This document shows positions 43,127-52,203 of a stretch of DNA of 64,000 nucleotides, piece by piece. The stretch is taken from positions 372,001 through 436,000 of the forward strand of contig NZ_JBNPXV010000001.1 in NCBI RefSeq assembly GCF_050433125.1, in the 5' to 3' direction. Position numbers and translations under genes: made by a program. Below the pieces are notes generated by a model that did not search any database, had not been told where the DNA came from, and saw only the letters and a list, made by a program, of their open reading frames with translations. Within the stretch, counting starts at the first letter, position 1, and every line of letters starts with the position of its first letter. Origin of the DNA: Roseimarinus sediminis. GTDB lineage: Bacteria; Bacteroidota; Bacteroidia; Bacteroidales; Prolixibacteraceae.

Positions 43127-44263
43127 ATGGAAAATAGCGAAGACGTCTTTGTTCCAACAATCTTAGTTGTTGACGACAATAAACGTAACCTTCAGGTTGT
43201 AGGGAATATACTGCACAATGAGAAATACAAAGTAGCAATGGCTATTAATGGTTTAACTGCACTTAAATTAATTTCGCAGTTAAAACCCGATTTGGTATTG
43301 CTCGACATTATGATGCCCGAAATGGACGGCTACGAGGTATGTAAAAAACTGAAAGAAAACCCCGAGACAAAAGAAATCCCTGTAATTTTCCTTACAGCAA
43401 AGGTCGAAACCAACGATATTGTAGAGGGCTTTAATCTAGGCGGAGTCGATTACATTACCAAACCATTTAAGCAAAAAGAATTACTGGTTCGTATTAAAAC
43501 ACATCTCGACTTACTTAACAGCAAACGCAAAATTGCGACTCAAGCCAATGAACTTCAGGCATCCAACATTTTTAAAGACCGCCTTTTCTCAATTATTGGG
43601 CACGACCTGCGTTCTCCGCTTTCATCGATAAAATTCACTATCGATATGATGAAAAGCGGGGTTATAGAATTTGGTGACGATTTTTTTTATGAAATACTCG
43701 GACAGTTGGCTAAAACCACCGACGAAGCCTATTCATTGCTCGAAAACCTTTTGGGTTGGGCAAAATCACAAAGTGGCAACCTGCCAGTAGTACCTGAAGT
43801 ATTTTCGTTAAAAGATATGGCCGAAAGCGTTGCTCGACTGCAAGAATTAAACTTAAACAATAAGAACATAGAGCTTTTGTTACATATTAACGATAACATT
43901 AATGTTTTCGCCGATAACCAAATGATCAATACTGTTTTACGCAATTTGCTTTCGAATGCCATTAAATTTACACCCAATGGTGGAACAATTCAAATAATGG
44001 CAAAAGAAGCGCACGAAAACATGGTTGAAGTGGCTGTTATCGATTCAGGAGTTGGGATTTCGGAAGACAACTTAAAACGTTTGTTCAATAATTCTAATCC
44101 TTTGAAGACGTATGGCACCAACAACGAAGCCGGAAGTGGCTTGGGACTGATACTGTGCAAGGATTTTGTCGAAAAAAACGGGGGCACATTAAATGTTAAA
44201 AGTGACGAAGGAAAAGGAAGTACATTCTCTTTCGACATTCCATTACTGGCAATTAGCGAATAA
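43127..44263 (+). CDS. REC-histidine kinase (response regulator fused to HisKA-HATPase)
   Basis: A 378-residue soluble protein. The N-terminal REC domain (ILVVDDNKRN, Asp about 60 in VLLDIMMPEMDGY, LTAK, TKPFKQKEL) is followed by a coiled linker, HisKA with IIGHDLRSPLSSIKF (His about 159), and HATPase (NLLSNAIKFTP, DSGVGIS, AGSGLGLILCKDFV). This is the reversed arrangement (receiver first), often a phosphorelay intermediate. It is closely similar to the response regulator at 40206. It is convergent with a T9SS-exported protein, and their ends overlap by 11 bp. Confidence 0.92.
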   Translation: MENSEDVFVPTILVVDDNKRNLQVVGNILHNEKYKVAMAINGLTALKLISQLKPDLVLLDIMMPEMDGYEVCKKLKENPETKEIPVIFLTAKVETNDIVEGFNLGGVDYITKPFKQKELLVRIKTHLDLLNSKRKIATQANELQASNIFKDRLFSIIGHDLRSPLSSIKFTIDMMKSGVIEFGDDFFYEILGQLAKTTDEAYSLLENLLGWAKSQSGNLPVVPEVFSLKDMAESVARLQELNLNNKNIELLLHINDNINVFADNQMINTVLRNLLSNAIKFTPNGGTIQIMAKEAHENMVEVAVIDSGVGISEDNLKRLFNNSNPLKTYGTNNEAGSGLGLILCKDFVEKNGGTLNVKSDEGKGSTFSFDIPLLAISE

Positions 44264-46799
44264 TCAGTTTAAATACTTTACTAATGCCATCGTGGCCTGA
44301 CATGTGAAGAAGATATGTACCATTTTTTATTTTGTTTCGATCGATGTTTACCTTTAGAAAGTGGGGATTATCTGCAAAAATGGGAAAATCATCAAGCTTT
44401 TGCCCATTTGTATTATAAATTTTAAAGTCATAACCCCCAATTAAAGTATCACTTAACGAGAAAACATAAAACCAATCGTTTACCGGATTAGGGAAAAGAT
44501 GGTACGTAGTATTTTCGGGAAGATTGAACTCTTTGCCCGGCAAATAGCCAAATTTAATTTCAATACCATTTAGTTTTACCTGATTCTGCAAGGGTAATAA
44601 ACGAATTTCAAGTTGACTTTGGATAGATGTAACAAAAAAAGTCTTCTTTAACGCATTAAACCCGGCATATTTGTAAATTGAAAAGTTCTCCGCCTCGATA
44701 TCACCATTGATCTCAATTGAAAAAACCGACTCCTTTGTATCTAAAAAATCCTTTTCGTTTTCCGCAAAGAAAAGATTTACGGTATACATTCCATTTTGAC
44801 AAGGAAAAATCCAATGCATAGCTTCGTTGTTTAAAGTATAATTCCATGGCCCAAAAATACATGAAGGGGCCGAGCTTGTATTTTTACCATTCCAGCTATG
44901 ACTACCTGTACTGTGATTTTTCGACAATTCATAATACAACGGATTGTTGTAATTACCTTCCCACTCTGTTGGTTCATCATCAATAGAAGGACCACCGCAA
45001 TTCACCCTGTAAACTACATCGCCCTTACTCAATTTAAATGTTTCAACAATTACTGTAAACTCGACAACTTTAGGCTCATTAAACCCATCGGTTGCAATAA
45101 TTTGCAATTGATTGTACACCCCCTCATCAGCAAAGTGGGGATAAAGTTCTATCATATATTCTTGCATATCGTTGCTGAGCAATTTAACAAATGGAGGGAA
45201 GTTTTCTGCTGTAATTGTAAGCCTGTCCCCATCGGCATCGGAGTATGAAATTGGGAATTGCTGCCGCTTATTAACCACCACCTCAACGATGTTAGAGAAA
45301 GTCAGTATTGGAGGGCTGTTGTCTTTGCTCCTTACTGCAATATTAAATTGTTTGCGTGCTTTTGCATGGTGCGAATAATCACTCGCCGTTAATATGATCG
45401 GATATATCCCTTCGTGCTCAGCCTTTGGTGCCAAGTGTAACTCAAACTTTCCATTCTCATTATTAATAATTTGAGTAAACTGAGGTAGTGTAGAGAGCAT
45501 GATCTTAACCGAATCGTTGTCGAATGTTTCGGCAGTAAAAAGCAAAATAGTATCGGCACCGCTTTCAATAACTATGTCATCAACCAACCCAATACTGGGC
45601 GTATAATTAAACTTGTGTCCCAGCCCTGTTTGAGGCCCCAATACTTTGTATTGATCGGGGTTCTGAATTGCCAAATTGAAATCACCATTTTCCGGATCGA
45701 CAATAAGCAATGGCTCAATCTGCACTATTGCATTATTTTGTACTACGATGTTGGGATTTCTGGGCGATATGTCGTGGTAAAAATCGCCAATACCCTCCCA
45801 GTAATTATCCTCTATTCGCATGGGATTTAACTCATTGTAATTCACCACCACATTTTCGCGGGTAATATTGCTAAAATAGTTATTGTTTACAACAATCTCG
45901 GCCAAGGCATCTGTCACTTTCCTGTTGTCGATAAACAATCCTCGGTTGTTGGCAATGTAATTGTTGTAGATGTTGATATCGCCCGAACCAAATTCGATAA
46001 AACCATTCTCGTGAGCATTCATCACAATGTTGTTGTAGAAATTCCCTATGGTATTATCGCCAATTTGTATGTTGTTACCCTGACCGCCCTCCATTGTCAA
46101 TCCCGAATTCAGAATCAAGTTATTGTAAACCTCAACATCATCGACCATATTTGCTATTTGAATACCCTCTCGCCCATTGTTGTACATGATGTTATTATAT
46201 ACACGCACATGCCTGAACTCCATACCGGGTGTTCTTGTTTCACCAAGATACATGCTTTCGGTTACATTTTTGATCAAACAATTGTGTATGGCTAGTTTCT
46301 CGAAAACCGGAATGGGTTCGGGGGGCTTGCCGTAATAATCATCTTTTACTACAATACCAAAAAAACCCTGATGGTCGATCTCAACGTGTCCAATTTCGAT
46401 GTTTGATGATTGACGGTTTACCGATATTCCACTATTGATAGCTGATAGCTTAAAGCCATAAACACTTTCGGTAGTGCCACTGCCTATAAATTTTATGTGC
46501 TTGCAACTTCGAAATTCAATGGCACTCTGATTATTCGTTGAATTAATATTAACAATGCCTCCTTTGTTGATGATTGTAATCGGTAAAAGTTCATTGCCTT
46601 CAAGCTCTGAAAATAGAACACTTTCCGTTCTGCCACTTTCAATAAAGATGGTATCGCCTCCTTTAGGCGAAGGAGTAAAATAATTGGGTGTAACAAAAAC
46701 AGGCGAGTTTTGATTAATTGTAAATGACCTTACTTCCCCTTTTAATTGAATCAAAACCACTAAAACCCCAAATATGAATAGAAAAGCCTTCACCAACAT
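44253..46799 (-). CDS. T9SS-exported beta-helix/malectin protein
   Basis: An 848-residue exported protein. A hydrophobic signal (about 1-22) precedes a right-handed beta-helix (about 30-370: IHNCLIKNVTESMYL, VYNNIMYNNGREGIQI, YNNLILNSGL, IYNNYIANNRG). Cadherin/Ig-like segments follow (about 400-610), then a malectin-type carbohydrate-binding domain (about 620-755, VVYRVNCGGPSIDDEPTEW). The C-terminus is a T9SS type A sorting domain (YHLFPNPVNDWFYVFSL...IYNTNGQKL...NGTYLLHM). The protein should be surface-attached or secreted, and may bind or modify the polysaccharide made by the neighbouring glycosyltransferases. Confidence 0.87.
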   Translation of the reverse strand: MLVKAFLFIFGVLVVLIQLKGEVRSFTINQNSPVFVTPNYFTPSPKGGDTIFIESGRTESVLFSELEGNELLPITIINKGGIVNINSTNNQSAIEFRSCKHIKFIGSGTTESVYGFKLSAINSGISVNRQSSNIEIGHVEIDHQGFFGIVVKDDYYGKPPEPIPVFEKLAIHNCLIKNVTESMYLGETRTPGMEFRHVRVYNNIMYNNGREGIQIANMVDDVEVYNNLILNSGLTMEGGQGNNIQIGDNTIGNFYNNIVMNAHENGFIEFGSGDINIYNNYIANNRGLFIDNRKVTDALAEIVVNNNYFSNITRENVVVNYNELNPMRIEDNYWEGIGDFYHDISPRNPNIVVQNNAIVQIEPLLIVDPENGDFNLAIQNPDQYKVLGPQTGLGHKFNYTPSIGLVDDIVIESGADTILLFTAETFDNDSVKIMLSTLPQFTQIINNENGKFELHLAPKAEHEGIYPIILTASDYSHHAKARKQFNIAVRSKDNSPPILTFSNIVEVVVNKRQQFPISYSDADGDRLTITAENFPPFVKLLSNDMQEYMIELYPHFADEGVYNQLQIIATDGFNEPKVVEFTVIVETFKLSKGDVVYRVNCGGPSIDDEPTEWEGNYNNPLYYELSKNHSTGSHSWNGKNTSSAPSCIFGPWNYTLNNEAMHWIFPCQNGMYTVNLFFAENEKDFLDTKESVFSIEINGDIEAENFSIYKYAGFNALKKTFFVTSIQSQLEIRLLPLQNQVKLNGIEIKFGYLPGKEFNLPENTTYHLFPNPVNDWFYVFSLSDTLIGGYDFKIYNTNGQKLDDFPIFADNPHFLKVNIDRNKIKNGTYLLHMSGHDGISKVFKLIIR

Positions 46800-46829
46800 T
46801 ATAACCCTCCAATTTAAACCGAAGCCATT

Positions 46830-48017
46830 TTATCCCCTTTTTGCCCGCTCCCATTTAACCGACTGTTTGCCTTTTAAATATCTGTTAAACCCTAAATAAA
46901 CAGATAAGTTCATGATAAAAAAGTAATACGGGACAAAAAGCACCTTCACCTTTATTCTGCGGTTTTCGAGAAACCAACCGGTAAGTGCGGCCGCATAAAA
47001 CAAGGCTTGGCCGGCAAGTAATAGCGGATAAATATTCAACGTAAACAAACCCTGATTAACAGCCAATATTGCGTTGAGCGGTATAATCAGCAAAAGCAAA
47101 AGTGGTGTAAGTGTCCACCTCAGAACACGGTGAGATATGTACTGGAACGATAAAGTACCATATTTGAATATATTGAGTAATGAACGAAGCCTCACAACCG
47201 ATTGGATGCCGCCCGCGGAAATGCGGATTTTACGTTTCAATTCTTCTTTAACATTGGCCGAAGCTGTTTCAATGGCGTAGGCATTTGGATTGTATTGAAT
47301 AGTGAACCCCTTCATGGCTACACGCAAGGAAATAATAAAATCGTCGAGCAGGGTATCTTTTTCAACCTCTTGCCAAAGTTCGGTGCGTATGGCAAACAGT
47401 TCGCCTGCGGCACCAACTACCGAGTAAAGTTCGGCATCCCACTTTTTCAAGGTCGATTCGTATTTCCAGTACAAACCTTCGCCTGCACCGGCAGCGGCAT
47501 CGGCCTCTTTTTTATGAATGCGCTTTTCGCCCGACACACAGCCCACTTTGGGGTTTCTGAAAAGCTTTACAATTTCGAGGATCGAATCTTCGCCTAAATC
47601 GGTATTCCCATCGGAAAAAATGATGATGGGGGTTTTTACAAACTGCACACCACGGTTCATGGCAGCAATTTTGCCTCGGCGTTCGGGTTGGTGATAAACA
47701 TCAATGCCGTCGTAACTTTTCAACAGTTCAGGTGTTCCATCGTCCGATCCATCGGTAACCCAAACATGCCGCACTTTTTCTTTTGGGTATTTCAAACTAA
47801 AAGAATTTTGAACCTTCTGATGCAGGTAATCTTTTTCATTATAAGCAGTTACAAACAGCGTGACTTCCGGCTCATAGTCCTTGTTACCGGTAAACGGTTT
47901 GTGCAAGCCTGTAATGCGCCTGAATTTGATGATCAGGTACAGCAAAATCCCATATCCCAAATAGGAATAGAAAATCACAAACAGGAATATCCAGAATAAA
48001 ATTTCAATTGTTGTCAT
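46830..48017 (-). CDS. Membrane glycosyltransferase family 2
   Basis: A 395-residue processive-type GT2 with an N-terminal membrane helix and about four C-terminal helices. The catalytic region has VTLFVTAYNEKDYL, WVTDGSDDGTPELL, GKIAAMNRGVQF, FSDGNTDLGEDSI, LLDDFIISLR (acceptor Asp) and KRKIRISAGG in place of Q-x-x-R-W. It resembles poly-GlcNAc/hyaluronan-type synthases and many undefined EPS transferases. It is the last of a minus-strand set of glycan genes (46830-52075) that are spaced by 14 to about 15 bp or overlap, likely one operon. Confidence 0.87.
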   Translation of the reverse strand: MTTIEILFWIFLFVIFYSYLGYGILLYLIIKFRRITGLHKPFTGNKDYEPEVTLFVTAYNEKDYLHQKVQNSFSLKYPKEKVRHVWVTDGSDDGTPELLKSYDGIDVYHQPERRGKIAAMNRGVQFVKTPIIIFSDGNTDLGEDSILEIVKLFRNPKVGCVSGEKRIHKKEADAAAGAGEGLYWKYESTLKKWDAELYSVVGAAGELFAIRTELWQEVEKDTLLDDFIISLRVAMKGFTIQYNPNAYAIETASANVKEELKRKIRISAGGIQSVVRLRSLLNIFKYGTLSFQYISHRVLRWTLTPLLLLLIIPLNAILAVNQGLFTLNIYPLLLAGQALFYAAALTGWFLENRRIKVKVLFVPYYFFIMNLSVYLGFNRYLKGKQSVKWERAKRG

Positions 48018-48031
48018 ATTTTCTGCATTTA

Positions 48032-49066
48032 TTATTTCTTCTGCTTAAAACTTCTCCCTAAAAAAAGCAAACGGGTAATACCAAACCTCTTGAATATTTC
48101 TTCGAGTATTATTGGCAGGAACAAGCCCAGAGCCAATGATATAAAGAAAACAACGGGTGTATAGGTAAGCCCCAATTTGTGCAAGATTATACGCCCGCCC
48201 GAGGTTCCGAACGAATGGAACAGGTAGATGGTGTAGGCATAGCTCCCCATCCAAACCAGCCATTTTACCGAGAAATTGATGCGTAAACAAACAACAACAC
48301 CTGTAACACCGATTATTAAACCCAGACCTCCGCTTGATGAAAGATTGTAATTAATTACTTGATACCAAATGAGTTGTTGAACTACTAAACCAGCTATAAG
48401 TATTACAGCACAAAGCCAAACAAATACCTTATTGCTTAATTGTTGCTTAAATCGCTTAATGCCAATACCAATAACAAAAAATGGGAATAAATAAATGGCA
48501 CCTTTAAAACCAAAATAATTGGGGAACTCTTGTGGAATAACCATATCCCGAATGAGCAGAAAGAATAAGGTCACGAAAAAGAAGACCAGAAATCCACTGA
48601 ATTTATTGATCAAACCATAGGCATCGACAAAGGAAATGAGCACAAATACAATAAAGAGCGATTGCAAGTACCAATAAAAGGTATATGGAAACACAAGTAT
48701 CCTCCAAATGTCTTTTAATTCGTACGAAAAATTGGTTCCCGGAATAACCGACTGCATGGTGTAATATATTCCACCAACCAAAAATAGCGGAAATAAAAGC
48801 CTCCTGATTTTCTTGATATTAAAATCGATGATTTGCCCGTTTTGTGCTGGCCACAAAGCATAAACCCAGCCTGAAATAACCGTAAAAAGAGGCATTCGTA
48901 AGTACTGAAACGAATAATACAAATGGCGGAGAAACGAATCGTCGGCCACTTTCATGCCCCCATCGGCAGCTGAACCAATAACATGTCCCATCACAACCAG
49001 TATAATTGCCAAGCCCCGCAAGGTCTCGATCGATGTGTCTTTTTTTGATGAAATTGTCATACCCAT
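48032..49066 (-). CDS. Acyltransferase family 3 membrane protein
   Basis: A 344-residue integral membrane protein with about ten helices. The N-terminal SIETLRGLAIILVVMGHVIG has the conserved Arg and the His expected for the acyltransferase-3 (OafA/WecH/NodX-like) family; RMPLFTVISGWVYAL is the second signature. Such proteins transfer acetyl or other acyl groups to extracytoplasmic glycans. It lies between a GT2 gene and a hexapeptide acyltransferase, so it probably decorates the same glycan. The start may be the second Met, 6 bp later. Confidence 0.87.
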   Translation of the reverse strand: MGMTISSKKDTSIETLRGLAIILVVMGHVIGSAADGGMKVADDSFLRHLYYSFQYLRMPLFTVISGWVYALWPAQNGQIIDFNIKKIRRLLFPLFLVGGIYYTMQSVIPGTNFSYELKDIWRILVFPYTFYWYLQSLFIVFVLISFVDAYGLINKFSGFLVFFFVTLFFLLIRDMVIPQEFPNYFGFKGAIYLFPFFVIGIGIKRFKQQLSNKVFVWLCAVILIAGLVVQQLIWYQVINYNLSSSGGLGLIIGVTGVVVCLRINFSVKWLVWMGSYAYTIYLFHSFGTSGGRIILHKLGLTYTPVVFFISLALGLFLPIILEEIFKRFGITRLLFLGRSFKQKK

Positions 49067-49081
49067 TTACTATCTATTGTT

Positions 49082-49696
49082 TTAAACTCTCTCCCATTTC
49101 TGGGTTTTGTGGTTGAACTGTTTGATCACTTTCGCCGGGTTTCCTACTGCAACCGAAAAAGGCGGGATGTCTTTGGTTACCACGCTACCTGCTCCAACCT
49201 GGCAACGTTTGCCAATGGTTACACCAGCCAGTACCACCGAGTTGGCACCAACATGGGCTTCATCTTCGATAACCGTGGGACGAATGTCGAGTGCTTGCTG
49301 ACTCGAGTTCTTTCTACCATCGGCATATCCATGATTGAAGCCCGAAACGAAAACATGCTGCCCCAAGCCTGAGCCATTTCCCATTGTTACCGGACCTATA
49401 ATAACCGAACCAATACCCACCCGTACCCGGTCTCCTAGTATGATGTGGCCCGAACCGTTGTTGATGGTGCAAAAATCTTCGATGGTGGTCAATGCCCCGA
49501 TTTCAAAGCGGTTCCATGGAAAAACATCCACACGCGACCTGCGCCTGATGGTAGAACCTTTGCCCCTTTTGTGAAAAAACGGGTTCACCAACCAACGCAC
49601 CCATAAGCGAGGACGCGGGTTGCGTTTTGGAGAGATGCTCCAAAGAACCAATGCTTTGATCTTCTGGTTCGATTTAAGTTTTTGCTTAATTCCCAT
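49082..49696 (-). CDS. Hexapeptide-repeat (LbH) acyltransferase
   Basis: A 204-residue trimeric left-handed beta-helix transferase. It has repeated [I/V]-G-x-x hexads (IILGDRVRVGIGSVIIGPV, VIEDEAHVGANSVVLAG, VTIGKRCQVGAGSVVTKDI) and the closing PPFSVAVGNPAKVIKQ. This is the usual xenobiotic/sugar O-acetyltransferase of WcaF/NeuD-like EPS clusters. The helix is interrupted by the HGYADGRKN loop, which usually carries the catalytic His (here FNHGYAD). It lies 10 bp from the group 1 glycosyltransferase. Confidence 0.9.
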   Translation of the reverse strand: MGIKQKLKSNQKIKALVLWSISPKRNPRPRLWVRWLVNPFFHKRGKGSTIRRRSRVDVFPWNRFEIGALTTIEDFCTINNGSGHIILGDRVRVGIGSVIIGPVTMGNGSGLGQHVFVSGFNHGYADGRKNSSQQALDIRPTVIEDEAHVGANSVVLAGVTIGKRCQVGAGSVVTKDIPPFSVAVGNPAKVIKQFNHKTQKWERV

Positions 49697-49706
49697 GCTA
49701 TTTGTT

Positions 49707-50918
49707 TTAAACGGTTATTCCCTTCTCGCTTGCAACTATTTTGATATACTTATATATCTCATTCAAATTATTTTCCCAACTATGGCTGACTCCAAAAGCC
49801 CTACGTTGCTTTTCTTTGGTTAAATTATTTTCGGCCAAAGCTTTCTCGGCCAAAACAACATAATCTTCTTTGCTTTTACCTAAATAGGTATAGTCTTTAA
49901 AGTATTCCATGGCTTTTGTGGCCGATGCCAGTATGGGTTTCCCCATGGCAAGGTATTCATCAATTTTGCGCGGATAGTTACCAATAGTGGCATCGTTGAT
50001 CAGTTGCGGGTTCATGGCCACATCGAATCCTTCAATGTAATTGGGCAACTCCGATGAATCGCGGCTTCCCAAAAAATACACATTTGGCAATTGGTGCAGT
50101 AATGAACTTTTAAATTGCTCATCTTCGGGGCCAACCAACACAATGCTCCAGTTTGGCCGTTGTAATGCCATGTATTCAATAATTTCGATGCTCAAACGTC
50201 GTGAGGATAAAAACCCAACATACCCAATTATGGGTTTTGGTATAGATTGAAGGTCGGCAGAAACTTCAATTTGCCGTAATTCATTGTTGAACAAGGTAGT
50301 ATCGCAACCTTGTCCCACCATGTACGAATGTGGGTTAAATTGAGCGCCATATTCGGCATACAAGGTTGAATTGTTTACCACTAAATCAGACAAGGCGATT
50401 AGCTGTGGCTCAATGCGCACGCCATGTTTTCGCCAATAGGGGTTTTTAGTCAAAAAGTCGCGCATGTAATAAACCGAAACACTTGGTTTGAGCAATTCTT
50501 TAAGGTGCAAACCGAGGAACATAGAGCTATCATTAAACAGGATAACATCCTTAAAACCCAATCGTTGAATAGCCGATTGAATATCGGAGGCAAATTTCTT
50601 TGAATTGCTACGGTTAATAAAATCGAACACCGACTTGATTTTCATCCAGTTGATCGATTCAATTATGCTTTTAGGATAGAGGTTCCAAAGGTTGTCATCC
50701 AGCTTAACCAAGTCTGGGTCATTACCCTTTTTAACCCGAAGCCGTTTTTTGATTTTATCGGTATGCCGCTCTTTCCATCTCGAAATCCGGTCGAGGGGTG
50801 AATTTACATACAAAACACGGTTGTGCTTGGCCATTTCGGTAGCAATGTTCTTACAATTGCTTCCAATTTCGATATCCCAAGGCTGAATGCCTATAATAAC
50901 AATGTCTTTTCCCTTCAT
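49707..50918 (-). CDS. Glycosyltransferase, GT-B/GT4-like
   Basis: A 403-residue cytosolic GT-B transferase. The N-terminal half (VIIGIQPWDIEIGSNCKNIA) binds acceptor; the C-terminal half has PIIGYVGFLSSRRLSIEII, IVLVGPEDEQF, NVYFLGSRDSSELPNYIEGF and the nucleotide-sugar site NPRKIDEYLAMGKPILAS-type sequence (NYPRKIDEYLAMGKPI). It belongs to the group that includes WcaK/GumK-like enzymes; the sugar is unknown. It overlaps the next upstream glycosyltransferase gene by 4 bp, and the cluster continues to 46830. Confidence 0.88.
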   Translation of the reverse strand: MKGKDIVIIGIQPWDIEIGSNCKNIATEMAKHNRVLYVNSPLDRISRWKERHTDKIKKRLRVKKGNDPDLVKLDDNLWNLYPKSIIESINWMKIKSVFDFINRSNSKKFASDIQSAIQRLGFKDVILFNDSSMFLGLHLKELLKPSVSVYYMRDFLTKNPYWRKHGVRIEPQLIALSDLVVNNSTLYAEYGAQFNPHSYMVGQGCDTTLFNNELRQIEVSADLQSIPKPIIGYVGFLSSRRLSIEIIEYMALQRPNWSIVLVGPEDEQFKSSLLHQLPNVYFLGSRDSSELPNYIEGFDVAMNPQLINDATIGNYPRKIDEYLAMGKPILASATKAMEYFKDYTYLGKSKEDYVVLAEKALAENNLTKEKQRRAFGVSHSWENNLNEIYKYIKIVASEKGITV

Positions 50919-52075
50919 TGTTTTTTCGGTTTTTCAAGTTCAGCAACAACTTCGTTATAAATAGCCAAATAGTTTTCGGCCATTTTTTTCCATGAAAACT
51001 GACTAGCACGCTCCAGTCCTTTTTCAATTAGCTGACTCCTTAATGCGCTATCGTTTAGAATTTCTTCGATTGCAGCTTTGATATCGTTGCTATTTTGAGG
51101 ATTGACGAGCAAGGCTGCGTTGCCTGCCACTTCTGGCATCGACGAGGTGTTTGAAGTGATAACAGGCACGCCGCAGGCCATGCCCTCTAGTATTGGAATT
51201 CCAAAACTTTCGCGCAACGAAGGGTATAGAAAAATGGTTGATTGCGAAATGATGGCAGGCAAATCGGTATTCACCACATAGCCGGTAAGGTGAATGTCGG
51301 GACGCATTTCGGGATGACCAATTTCAGTTAAAATGGCTTGTAAGGCCGATTCTTCGTAGTCGAGCATGACCAACTTGTATTTTTCAGTGCTCGTTGCATT
51401 GAATTCGGCAAAAGCTTTAAGCACATTGGGCGTGTTTTTCTTGGGGTCGGTATTGCCCAAAAAGAATATGAAACGTTCGGGTAAATGGTACTTTTCCTTC
51501 GTTTTTTGAAGTACTACGATATCGATAATTTTCTTAAAGTGCTCGCCAACACCATTGTAAACGGGTACTAATTTTCGATTATCGAGTTTGAAAAAATCGG
51601 CAATGCGCTGTTTTTCGAAATTGGATACCGTGCTAACGCGTAAACTTTTTCGAATAACAGGAGGTACAACGAAACGCCGGTAAACATTGCCCAGTTTTTG
51701 GTACCATGTGCCACCTTTTTTGAGAAGCATGATGCTTTCCATGTAAATAATATCGTGCAAAATAGTTACCAAAGGTACTGCTGAAAAAACGGGGCCGGTA
51801 TTGCTGGTACAGTGTAAAAGCTGGCACCCTTCGCGTTTTGCCGCACAGGGTAAGGCAAACTGTTCCCAAGTGGGGTAAGGCCCGCCGCCCAGCTCAACTA
51901 TTTTGAAATTGGGCGCAGGTGGAATGCACCCTCTATCTTCGTCGGGTTTCACAAATATAACGTACTCATTTTCTCTATCAATAAGTTGCAAGTTCTTGAT
52001 CAGTTCAAGTGCAACCATGTCCATTCCGTGTTTCTTTTTACGAAAAAGTCGCTGGCCTTCAATCCCAATACGCAT
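50915..52075 (-). CDS. Glycosyltransferase family 4 (group 1)
   Basis: A 386-residue GT-B/GT4 enzyme. It has MRIGIEGQRLFRKKKHGMD (N-terminal Gly loop), HCTSNTGPVFSAVPLVTILHDIIY, VSTVSNFEKQRIADF, RFIFFLGNTDPKKN, the E-x7-E signature in FLYPSLRESFGIPILEGMACGVPVITS, and LLVNPQNSNDI. It resembles mannosyl/rhamnosyl transferases of polysaccharide loci. It is the first gene of the minus-strand operon, and the divergent metallophosphoesterase starts 128 bp upstream. No clean TAnnTTTG box is visible in between. Confidence 0.9.
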   Translation of the reverse strand: MRIGIEGQRLFRKKKHGMDMVALELIKNLQLIDRENEYVIFVKPDEDRGCIPPAPNFKIVELGGGPYPTWEQFALPCAAKREGCQLLHCTSNTGPVFSAVPLVTILHDIIYMESIMLLKKGGTWYQKLGNVYRRFVVPPVIRKSLRVSTVSNFEKQRIADFFKLDNRKLVPVYNGVGEHFKKIIDIVVLQKTKEKYHLPERFIFFLGNTDPKKNTPNVLKAFAEFNATSTEKYKLVMLDYEESALQAILTEIGHPEMRPDIHLTGYVVNTDLPAIISQSTIFLYPSLRESFGIPILEGMACGVPVITSNTSSMPEVAGNAALLVNPQNSNDIKAAIEEILNDSALRSQLIEKGLERASQFSWKKMAENYLAIYNEVVAELEKPKKQ

Positions 52076-52203
52076 ACTCCTATTTTTTCCTTAATTTACA
52101 AAACATATCCAATCAAACAGCATTTAAAATCTGTTTTTTCTACATTGAAATGCTATGATTCAGTTAGAAAAATCGGAAATTGTTAGTTCAAAATGTAATT
52201 GCC

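Noticed and set aside
52180..52203. TTG start for the metallophosphoesterase
   Set aside because: It adds eight residues with no domain support; a good ATG is at 52204.
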